Positions 9,012 through 16,595 of a stretch of 64,000 nt of DNA are shown piece after piece (within the stretch, counting starts at the first letter, position 1; every line of letters starts with the position of its first letter). The notes under the pieces were generated by a model, which ran no database searches, had not been told where the DNA came from, and worked only from the letters and a program-made list of their open reading frames with translations. Position numbers and translations under genes: made by a program. This stretch comes from Rivibacter subsaxonicus (GTDB lineage: Bacteria > Pseudomonadota > Gammaproteobacteria > Burkholderiales > Burkholderiaceae_C): contig NZ_SHKP01000005.1 in NCBI RefSeq assembly GCF_004217215.1, forward strand, positions 749,501 through 813,500, given 5' to 3'.

Positions 9012-10187
9012 ATGCGCGTTGTCCGTCGTGTCGCCATCGTGTCGCCACTCCTTGCCCTGCTCGCGCTTGCCGGCTGCAGTCGGTCGGAGGGTCCGCCGCA
9101 CGGCGGGCCGCAGGCGGCGCCGGTCGGCGTGGTCGCGGCAGTCAAGCGGCCGGTGCGCGAGATCGAGGAGTTCACCGGTCGCCTGGAGCCGGTCGAGAGC
9201 GTCGAGATCCGGCCGCGCGTGGGCGGCACCATCGAGAAGCTCAGTTTCCGCGAGGGCTCCTACGTGAAGGCGGGCGACCCGCTGTTCACGCTCGACGCCA
9301 AGCCCTATGCGGCCGAGGTCGCGCGGGCCGAGGCGCAGGTCGCCTCGGCGCTGGCCCAGGGCGAGTACGCCAAGACCGAACTGGCACGCGCGCAGAAGCT
9401 GCTCGACGCCAAGGCGGTGTCGCGCCAGGAGTTCGACCAGCTGACCTCCGGCGAGCGCACCACCGACGCCAGCCTGAAGGCGGCGCGCGCCGCGCTGCAG
9501 ACCGCGCAACTCAATCTTGGCTACACGCGGGTGCTGGCGCCGATCTCGGGTCGCGTCTCGCGTGCCTTCGTGACCGTCGGCAACCTGGTCGACGACAAGA
9601 CGGTGCTGACCACGATCGTGCGCACCGACCGGGTGTTCGCCTACTTCGATGCCAGCGAGCGCACCTACCTGAGCCGGCGCAACGCCACTGCCGACAAGGG
9701 CGCGCTGAAGGTGCGCATGGGCCTGGCCAACGAGGCCGGCCATCCGCACGAGGGCACGATCGACTTCGTCGACAACCGGCTCAACGCCAGCAGCGGCACG
9801 ATCCGCACCCGGGCCGTGTTCGACAACTCCAAGGGCCAGTTCACGCCGGGGCTGTTCGCGCGGGTGCTGGTGACCGGCGGCGAGCCGGTCGACGCGGTGC
9901 TGGTGCCGGACCGCGCGATCGGCACCGACCAGACCAAGAGATTCGTGTTCGTGGTCGGCGCCGACAACGTGCCGCAGTTCCGCCCGGTCCAGCTCGGCGC
10001 CCTGCAGGACGGCATGCGCGTCATCGATAGCGGACTGAAGGCCGGCGAGATGGTGGTGGTCGAGGGCCTGCAGCGGGTGCGGCCCGGCATGCCGATCACG
10101 CCCGAGAAGCTGGCGGTCGACCCGCGCGGCATGCCGCTGCCGCCGCAGGCGGCACCTCCTGCCGCGCCGGCGTCCAAAGCCGGCTGA
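9012..10187 (+). CDS. RND efflux periplasmic adaptor subunit (MexE-like)
   Basis: A 391-residue membrane-fusion protein that links the inner-membrane RND pump to the outer-membrane channel. A lipoprotein signal ends at the lipobox LALAGC (Cys22). It is followed by the beta-barrel/lipoyl half-motif VEIRPRVGGTIEKLSF, an alpha-hairpin rich in Ala/Glu/Lys (~residues 95-165), the second lipoyl half LAPISGRVSRAF, and a C-terminal proline/alanine tail. ATG at 9012 gives a proper signal peptide; an in-frame GTG/ATG 13 codons upstream would spoil it. It is the first gene of a three-gene operon, with a 19-base gap to the pump gene. Regulation is probably through the palindrome at 8921-8938. Confidence 0.93.
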   Translation: MRVVRRVAIVSPLLALLALAGCSRSEGPPHGGPQAAPVGVVAAVKRPVREIEEFTGRLEPVESVEIRPRVGGTIEKLSFREGSYVKAGDPLFTLDAKPYAAEVARAEAQVASALAQGEYAKTELARAQKLLDAKAVSRQEFDQLTSGERTTDASLKAARAALQTAQLNLGYTRVLAPISGRVSRAFVTVGNLVDDKTVLTTIVRTDRVFAYFDASERTYLSRRNATADKGALKVRMGLANEAGHPHEGTIDFVDNRLNASSGTIRTRAVFDNSKGQFTPGLFARVLVTGGEPVDAVLVPDRAIGTDQTKRFVFVVGADNVPQFRPVQLGALQDGMRVIDSGLKAGEMVVVEGLQRVRPGMPITPEKLAVDPRGMPLPPQAAPPAAPASKAG

Positions 10188-10205
10188 TCCGCGGGAGTCG
10201 CGCGC

Positions 10206-13200
10206 ATGAACATCTCCAACTTCTTCATCGACCGCCCGCGCTTTGCCGCGGTGCTGTCGATCTTCATCTTCCTGGTCGGCCTGATCGCGATCTTCAGGCT
10301 GCCGATCTCCGAGTACCCCGAGGTCGCGCCGCCGCAGGTGGTGGTGCGCGCGCAGTTCCCGGGTGCCAACCCGCGCGTGATCGCCGAGGCCGTGGCCACT
10401 CCGCTCGAGGAGCAGGTCAACGGCGTCGAGAACATGCTCTACATGAACTCGCAGGCCACCGCCGACGGCTCGATGTCGCTGACGGTGACCTTCAAGATCG
10501 GCACCAATCCCGAGGTCGCCGAGACCGCGGTGCAGAACCGCGTCAACCGCGCGCTGCCGCGGCTGCCCGAGGTGGTGCGCCAGATCGGCGTGACGACCGA
10601 GAAGAGCTCGCCGAACCTGACGATGGTGGTGCACCTGTCATCGCCCGACGGTTCGCGCGACGCGCTCTACCTGCGCAACTACGGCACCCTCAACGTGCGC
10701 GACGAGTTGCTGCGGATCCAGGGCATGGGCTCGGTGCTGACCTTCGGCTCGGGCGACTACGCGATGCGGATCTGGCTCGATCCCGACAAGCTCACCGCGC
10801 GCGGCCTGGCCACCAGCGACGTCACCAACGCGATCCGCGAGCAGAACGCGCAGGTCGCCGCCGGCGTGATCGGCGCGCCGCCGGCGCCCAAGGGACTGGA
10901 GTTCCAGCTCTCGATCAACACCCAGGGCCGGCTGTCGACGCCCGAAGAGTTCGGCGACATCATCGTCCGCGTCGACCCCAGGGACGGTGCGCTGACGCGG
11001 ATCAGGGACCTCGGCCGCGTCGAGCTGTCGAGCAACTCCTACGCGCTGCGCAGCCTGCTCAACAACAAGGAGGCCGCGGCGATCGCGGTGTTCCAGGCGC
11101 CAGGCTCCAACGCGCTGCAGTTGTCCAACGACGTGCGCGCCGCGATGGAGCGGCTCAAGCCGGGCTTCCCGCCCGGCGTCGACTACCAGATCGTCTACGA
11201 CCCGACCCGCTTCGTCGCGACCTCGATCGAGAAGGTCGTGACCACGCTGTTCGAGGCGGTGCTGCTGGTGGTGATCGTCGTCATCATCTTCCTGCAGACC
11301 TGGCGCGCGTCCATCATCCCGCTGCTGGCGGTGCCGGTGTCGATCGTCGGCACCTTCGCGGTGCTGCTGGCGCTGGGCTTCACGATCAACACGCTGACGC
11401 TGTTCGGCCTGGTGTTGGCGATCGGCATCGTGGTCGACGACGCGATCGTCGTGGTCGAGAACGTCGAGCGCAACATCGAGGCCGGACTGCAGCCGCGCGA
11501 GGCGGCGATCAAGGCGATGCGCGAGGTCTCGGGCCCGATCATCGCGATCGGCCTGGTGCTGTGCGCGGTGTTCGTGCCGCTGGCTTTCGTCTCCGGCCTC
11601 TCGGGCCAGTTCTACCGCCAGTTCGCGGTGACGATCGCGATCTCGACGGTGATCTCGGCCTTCAACTCGCTGACGCTGTCGCCGGCGATGGCGGCGATCC
11701 TGCTCAAGGGCCACGACGAGCCCAAGGACTGGCTCACGCGCGGCATGGACAAGGTCTTCGGCCCCTTCTTCCGCGCCTTCAACCGCTTCTTCCACCGCTC
11801 GTCGGAAGCCTACGGTCGCAGTATCAGCAAGATCATCACCCACAAGTCGCTGGCGCTGGTGGTCTATGCGATCGCGATCGGCCTGACGGTGCTGCTGTTC
11901 ACGCGCGTTCCGCCCGGCTTCGTGCCGAGCCCCGACAAGCAGTACCTGATCGGCATCGCCCAGCTGCCAGACGGCGCCAGCCTCGACCGCACCGAGGCGG
12001 TGATCCGCGAGATGACCGACATCGCGCTGAAGACGCCGGGCATCGTGGATGCGGTGGCCTTTCCCGGCCTGTCGATCAACGGCTTCGCGGCCCAGCCCAA
12101 CGCCGGCATCGTGTTCTTCGGGCTCGAGGACTTCGAGAAACGAACCACGCCCGACAAGAGCCTGTTCGCGATCCTCGGCAACGTCAACGGCGCGCTCCAG
12201 GGCATCAAGCAGGCCCAGATGTTCGTGGTGCCGCCGCCGGCGGTCGACGGCCTCGGCAACGCCGGCGGCTTCAGGCTCGAACTGCAGGACCGCGACTCGC
12301 TCGGCGAGCAGGCGCTCTATGCCGCCGCCTGGGGCGCGCTGGGCCAGATCTACGGCAACCCGAACTCGAGCATCGGCCTCGCGTACTCGAACTACCAGAT
12401 CAACGTGCCGCAGCTCTACGCCGACGTCGACCGCAACAAGGCCAAGCAGCTCGGCGTGAACATGGGCGATGTCTACGAGACGATGCAGACCTACCTGGGT
12501 TCGCTCTACGTCAACGACTTCAACCGCTTCGGCAAGACCTACCAGGTCATCGTGCAGGCCGATGCCGACTACCGCGCGCTGCCGGAAGACATCGTCAAGC
12601 TGCGCGTGCGCAGCAGCAGCGGCGAGATGGTGCCGCTGGGGTCGCTGATGAAGGTGACGCCGACCTTCGGGCCGTCGGCGGTGACGCGCTACAACGGCTT
12701 CTACTCGGCCGACATCAACGGCTCGCCCAAGCCCGGCTTCAGCTCGGGCCAGGCCCAGGCAGAGATCGAGCAGGTGCTCAAGAACAGCCTGCCGCGCGGC
12801 ATCAGCTTCTCGTGGACCGAACTGGTCTACCAGGAAAAGATCGCCGGCAACACGATGGCGTTCATTTTCCCGCTCTGCGTGCTGCTGGTGTTCCTGGTGC
12901 TGGCGGCGATGTACGAGAGCTGGAGCCTGCCGTTCGCGATCATCCTGATCGTGCCGATGTGCATCCTCTCGGCGCTGTTCGGGGTCTGGCTCAGCCGCTT
13001 CTTCGGCCAGCCGGGCGACTTCAACATCTTCACCCAGATCGCCTTCGTGGTGCTGGTCGGCCTGGCCTGCAAGAACGCGATCCTGATCGTCGAGTTCGCC
13101 AAGCATCTCGAGGAGCAAGGCGAGTCCACCGTCAAGGCGGTGGTGCATGCCTGCCGCATGCGGCTGCGTCCGATCCTGATGACCTCGATCGCCTTCATCG

Positions 13201-13460
13201 CCGGCGTGGTGCCGCTGATCCTGGGCAGCGGCGCCGGCGCCGAGATGCGCCGCGCGATGGGCATCGCGGTGTTCAGCGGGATGATCGGCGTGACCATCTT
13301 CGGCATCTTCCTGACGCCGGTGTTCTACGTGCTGATGCGCCGGCGGCCCAAGGGTGAGCCGGTGCTCGAAGGGCCGCACCCGCATGCGCCGGGTGGCGGC
13401 GGCGGGCATGCGCACGTCGTTCCGCACGACGCCGCCGAGAAGGGAGCCGGCCATGTCTGA
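10206..13460 (+). CDS. RND efflux transporter, HAE1 family inner-membrane permease (MexF/AcrB-like)
   Basis: A 1084-residue proton-driven multidrug pump of the inner membrane. It opens with MNISNFFIDRPRFAAVLSIF, the standard HAE1 start. Twelve membrane helices in the 1+5, 1+5 layout flank two large periplasmic loops. The proton-relay acidic pair sits in TM4 (LAIGIVVDDAIVVVENVERN). The second repeat has GLACKNAILIVEFAKHLEEQ in TM10, the equivalent segment. The His/Gly-rich C-terminal tail (PHPHAPGGGGGHAHVVPHD) is unusual for the family and might bind metal, but this is a guess. The stop overlaps the start of the outer-membrane gene by eight bases, which indicates translational coupling. Confidence 0.95.
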   Translation: MNISNFFIDRPRFAAVLSIFIFLVGLIAIFRLPISEYPEVAPPQVVVRAQFPGANPRVIAEAVATPLEEQVNGVENMLYMNSQATADGSMSLTVTFKIGTNPEVAETAVQNRVNRALPRLPEVVRQIGVTTEKSSPNLTMVVHLSSPDGSRDALYLRNYGTLNVRDELLRIQGMGSVLTFGSGDYAMRIWLDPDKLTARGLATSDVTNAIREQNAQVAAGVIGAPPAPKGLEFQLSINTQGRLSTPEEFGDIIVRVDPRDGALTRIRDLGRVELSSNSYALRSLLNNKEAAAIAVFQAPGSNALQLSNDVRAAMERLKPGFPPGVDYQIVYDPTRFVATSIEKVVTTLFEAVLLVVIVVIIFLQTWRASIIPLLAVPVSIVGTFAVLLALGFTINTLTLFGLVLAIGIVVDDAIVVVENVERNIEAGLQPREAAIKAMREVSGPIIAIGLVLCAVFVPLAFVSGLSGQFYRQFAVTIAISTVISAFNSLTLSPAMAAILLKGHDEPKDWLTRGMDKVFGPFFRAFNRFFHRSSEAYGRSISKIITHKSLALVVYAIAIGLTVLLFTRVPPGFVPSPDKQYLIGIAQLPDGASLDRTEAVIREMTDIALKTPGIVDAVAFPGLSINGFAAQPNAGIVFFGLEDFEKRTTPDKSLFAILGNVNGALQGIKQAQMFVVPPPAVDGLGNAGGFRLELQDRDSLGEQALYAAAWGALGQIYGNPNSSIGLAYSNYQINVPQLYADVDRNKAKQLGVNMGDVYETMQTYLGSLYVNDFNRFGKTYQVIVQADADYRALPEDIVKLRVRSSSGEMVPLGSLMKVTPTFGPSAVTRYNGFYSADINGSPKPGFSSGQAQAEIEQVLKNSLPRGISFSWTELVYQEKIAGNTMAFIFPLCVLLVFLVLAAMYESWSLPFAIILIVPMCILSALFGVWLSRFFGQPGDFNIFTQIAFVVLVGLACKNAILIVEFAKHLEEQGESTVKAVVHACRMRLRPILMTSIAFIAGVVPLILGSGAGAEMRRAMGIAVFSGMIGVTIFGIFLTPVFYVLMRRRPKGEPVLEGPHPHAPGGGGGHAHVVPHDAAEKGAGHV

Positions 13461-14946
13461 AGCACGCAAGCCTGTGCGTCATTGGCTGCTGACGCCGCTC
13501 GCCGCGGCGACGCTGCTGGCCGGTTGCGCGGTCGGCCCCGACTATTCGCGCCCGGCAAGCGCGCTCGACGCCGGCTTCATCAACGCCGGCACCGAGCGCA
13601 GCAACGCCGCGCAGCCCGGCGCCGAGATCGCGAGCTTCTGGCGCGGCTTCAACGACCCCGCGCTCGATGCGCTGATCGAACGCGCGATTGCCGCCAACGG
13701 CGACGTGCGCATCGCCCAGGCGCGGCTGCAGGAGGCGCGCGGCCTGGGTCGCGAGGCCGATGCGCAGGCGCTGCCGACGATCGGCGTGCAGGCCGGCGCC
13801 ACGCGGGCCGTGACGCCGGAGTACGAACTGCCCGGCACCTCGCGCAGCCAGCGCACGTCGACCCTCTACGACGCCGGCTTCGTCGCCAACTGGGAGCTCG
13901 ACTTCTTCGGCCGCGCACGGCGCGGCGCGGAGGCGGCGGCGGCCCAGGTCCAGGCCAGCGAGGCCGGGCTCAACGCCGCGCTGACTTCGGTCGCGGCCGA
14001 GGTGGCTCGCAACTACATCGAGCTGCGCGGGCTGCAGCAGGCCTACGCCGTCAACTCGGACTCGCTGGTCAACCAGCGCGAGTCGCTGGCGCTGACCCAG
14101 GCCCGGCTCGACGCCGGTCGCGGCACCCAGCTCGACGTCGAGCGCTCGCGCTCGCTGGTGGCCAGCACCGAGGCCGGGTTGCCGGCGCTGCAGGCGGCGA
14201 TCGACCGCTCGATCTACCGGCTGGCGACGCTGACGGCACAGCCGCCGCGGGCGTTGCGCGAGCAGCTCCTGACGCCGGCGCCACTGCCCTCGTTGCCGGT
14301 GACCGACCTCGCCACGCTGCCGATCGGCACGCCCGAGCAGTGGCTGCAGCGGCGGCCCGACATCGCGGTCGCCGAGCGCCAGCTGGCGGCGGCCACCGCC
14401 AACATCGGCGTCGCCAAGGCCGATCTCTATCCGCGCATCTCGCTGACGGGCCTGCTCGGCCTGGCGGCGCTGGGTGCCGGCGACCTGTTCGACAGCAAGG
14501 CCGGCATCTACTCGCTTGGTGCCGGCATCAGCTGGACCCTGCTCGACTTCGGTCGCATCCGCGGCCGCATCGATGCCAGCGACGCGCGCGCCCAGGCGGC
14601 ACTGGCGAACTACGAGCAGACCGTGGCCACCGCCCTCGAGGAGACCGAAGGCGCGATGAGCCAGTTCACCCGCACCGCCCAGCGCAGCGAAAGGCTGGCG
14701 GTGGCGGCCGAGGCGGCCGAGGCCGCGGCGCGGCTGGCGCGGCTGCGCTACGACGCCGGCGTCACCGACTTCCTGGCGGTGCTCGATGCCGACCGTGAGG
14801 TGCTGCGCACCCGCGATCTGTACGTGCAGTCGCAGAGCGCGACCGCGTCGGCGCTGGTGGCCGTCTACCGCGCGATCGGCGGGGGCTGGGCGGCGCCGGC
14901 GGTGGGCGGCGTGGCGGCCGCGCCGGCGTCGACGCAGCCGCGCTGA
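13453..14946 (+). CDS. Efflux outer-membrane channel lipoprotein (NodT/OprN-like)
   Basis: A 497-residue outer-membrane factor of the TolC superfamily that completes the tripartite efflux system. The lipoprotein signal ends at LLAGC (Cys25), followed by the typical AVGPDYSRP. Two repeats of the long alpha-barrel/beta-barrel hairpins are visible, including WELDFFGRARRGAEAAAAQV in the first and WTLLDFGRIRGRIDASDARA in the second. ATG at 13453 overlaps the pump stop, so translation is coupled. The alanine- and proline-rich end has no assignable role. The gene ends 26 bases before the stop of the convergent hydrolase gene. Confidence 0.93.
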   Translation: MSEARKPVRHWLLTPLAAATLLAGCAVGPDYSRPASALDAGFINAGTERSNAAQPGAEIASFWRGFNDPALDALIERAIAANGDVRIAQARLQEARGLGREADAQALPTIGVQAGATRAVTPEYELPGTSRSQRTSTLYDAGFVANWELDFFGRARRGAEAAAAQVQASEAGLNAALTSVAAEVARNYIELRGLQQAYAVNSDSLVNQRESLALTQARLDAGRGTQLDVERSRSLVASTEAGLPALQAAIDRSIYRLATLTAQPPRALREQLLTPAPLPSLPVTDLATLPIGTPEQWLQRRPDIAVAERQLAAATANIGVAKADLYPRISLTGLLGLAALGAGDLFDSKAGIYSLGAGISWTLLDFGRIRGRIDASDARAQAALANYEQTVATALEETEGAMSQFTRTAQRSERLAVAAEAAEAAARLARLRYDAGVTDFLAVLDADREVLRTRDLYVQSQSATASALVAVYRAIGGGWAAPAVGGVAAAPASTQPR

Positions 14947-14972
14947 GCGTCAGCGCGCCGCCGGGGGCCGGC

Positions 14973-15839
14973 TCAGCGTGGCGGGAAGCGCGCCTCGAGC
15001 CAGGCGACGACGCGGCCGATCGGCCGCTCGCGCTCGGGCTCGTTGAAGAGCTCGTGCGACCAGCCGGGGTAGCACTCGTGCTCGAGCGCCGCGCGCGGCG
15101 CGGCGGCGGCGAAGGCGGCGCTGCCGGCCGGTGAAACGCAGCGGTCGGCGCCGGCCCACTGCAGCAGCGTCGGCGTGACCCAGCGCGGCGCCGCCGCGAT
15201 GACCGCCGCACCGCCATCGACGACCAGGCTGGCGACGGTGGCGCTGACGCGGTCGTGCACCAGCGGATCGGCGAGGTAGTCGGCCACGACCTGCGGGTCG
15301 CGGCAGATCCAGGCCGGGTCGAGCCCGTTGCCGACCTGCAGGTGCGGCGCCAGCCGCCTTGCGGCGGCCAGCATCAGCTTCTGATGCGGGCGCAGGCCGG
15401 GGTCGAGCGCCGGCGACGAGAGCAACAGCGCGTCGACCGCGCGCGACCACGCAGGCGCCGGCGACTCGAGCGCGGCGGCGACGAAGCGCGCGCTCAGCAT
15501 GCCGCCCAGGCTGTGGCCGAGCAGCACCAGCGGCGTGCCGGCCGGCGCTTCGGCACGGGCCGCGTCGAGGCTGGCGGCGATGTCGCGCAGCAGGGCCTCG
15601 CCATCGGGCGCGTCGCCGCGCCGTCCCGGCGAATGGCCGTGGCCGCGCAGGTCGCAGCCGCTGACGGCCCAGCCGGCCGCGGCCAGCTTGGCCGCGACAT
15701 GGGCGTAGCGGCCGATGTGCTCGCCGAGGCCGTGCACCAGCACGACGCTGCCGCGCGCCGCGGCGCCGTTGTCGAGCGTGGGCGGCCAGCGGCGGCGCGC
15801 CAGCGCGAGGCCGTCGAAGGTGGCAAGGGTGCTGTTCAC
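14973..15839 (-). CDS. Alpha/beta hydrolase (monoacylglycerol-lipase type)
   Basis: A 288-residue serine hydrolase of the alpha/beta fold, closest in pattern to monoglyceride lipase/lysophospholipase (Hydrolase_4). The oxyanion strand is VVLVHGLGEHIGRY and the nucleophile elbow is GHSLGG with Ser110. The likely triad is completed by Asp232 (AGADRCVSP) and His262 (GWSHELFNE). CDLRGHGHSPGRRG is the usual lid-side segment. There is no signal peptide, so it is probably cytosolic or membrane-associated. The substrate is not predictable beyond short or medium acyl esters. It converges with the efflux operon and lies downstream, in the same direction, of the cyanophycin genes. Confidence 0.88.
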   Translation of the reverse strand: MNSTLATFDGLALARRRWPPTLDNGAAARGSVVLVHGLGEHIGRYAHVAAKLAAAGWAVSGCDLRGHGHSPGRRGDAPDGEALLRDIAASLDAARAEAPAGTPLVLLGHSLGGMLSARFVAAALESPAPAWSRAVDALLLSSPALDPGLRPHQKLMLAAARRLAPHLQVGNGLDPAWICRDPQVVADYLADPLVHDRVSATVASLVVDGGAAVIAAAPRWVTPTLLQWAGADRCVSPAGSAAFAAAAPRAALEHECYPGWSHELFNEPERERPIGRVVAWLEARFPPR

Positions 15840-15942
15840 GCTCGGGAGGGGATCACGCGGATCCGGTGGCTGCGATGGGCCCGAGCATGCCGCGCCGGCG
15901 CCGGCGGCGCATCGGCAACTTCTCGCGGTCGGCGCCGGGCGC

Positions 15943-16590
15943 TCAGGGCGCCGTCACCCGCAGTTGCACGACGTGGTCGCGAGAGCTGCTGCCGCTTTGC
16001 GTCGACAGCAGGCCGCGCTCGGTCTGCTGGCCGGCTTCGCTGCTGCGAGCCACCGTGATCCATTGTCCGAGCGGCACCGCGACCGTGCTCAGCGTGGTGG
16101 CGCGCGCGACGCTGCCGTCGCGCCCGAGCGAGGAGGCGTCGCTGCGCAGTTCCACCGTGACCGGCGCGTCACCGCCCGGCCAGCTCGGCCGCACTACGAC
16201 GCTGCGGCCGGTGTCGACCATCAGGCTGGTGCCGACCGGCTTCGGACCGCCCGGCGTCCAGACCCAGCTCAGCCATTGCAGCGGGGTGCTGCTGCCGAGG
16301 CCGATCGAGGCGCTGCCGCCGTTGAGCACGCGCAACTGCTGCTGCGCCTGGGCGCCGCTGTCCTGCGAGCGCGCCGCCAGCGTGGCATCGGCCGCGCCGC
16401 GCACGGAGCCGTCGCTGCCGATCGCCACGCGTGCGCTGTCGATGCCGGCCGATTGCTGTCCCAGCCGCGCGCTCTCGCCCTGGCGCACCTCGACCAGCAG
16501 GTTGCGCAGCGGCAGGCGCGGCTCCTGCGCCAGCGCGGCGAGGCCGATGAAGGCCGGCAGCGCCAGCAGCAGGCCGCGGCGCAGCAGCAT
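15943..16590 (-). CDS. Secreted hypothetical protein downstream of cphA
   Basis: A 215-residue protein with a clear Sec signal (MLLRRGLLLALPAFIGLAAL, cleavage near ALAQE) and a beta-rich mature part. The mature part contains NLLVEVRQGESARLGQQSAG and the C-terminal DHVVQLRVTAP, with many Ser/Gly/Gln residues. No catalytic motif is visible. ATG at 16590 lies five bases after the cphA stop, so it is almost certainly co-transcribed with cphA. The opening (short charged start, then a strand followed by RQGESARLGQQ) resembles small periplasmic proteins of the secretion/pilus type, but I do not assign a family. A link to cyanophycin is suggested only by position. Confidence 0.7.
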   Translation of the reverse strand: MLLRRGLLLALPAFIGLAALAQEPRLPLRNLLVEVRQGESARLGQQSAGIDSARVAIGSDGSVRGAADATLAARSQDSGAQAQQQLRVLNGGSASIGLGSSTPLQWLSWVWTPGGPKPVGTSLMVDTGRSVVVRPSWPGGDAPVTVELRSDASSLGRDGSVARATTLSTVAVPLGQWITVARSSEAGQQTERGLLSTQSGSSSRDHVVQLRVTAP

Positions 16591-16595
16591 CGGAT

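Noticed and set aside
10638..13469. 943-codon open frame on the minus strand
   Set aside because: Antisense of the RND pump, with Asp/His/Arg-rich composition and no domain.
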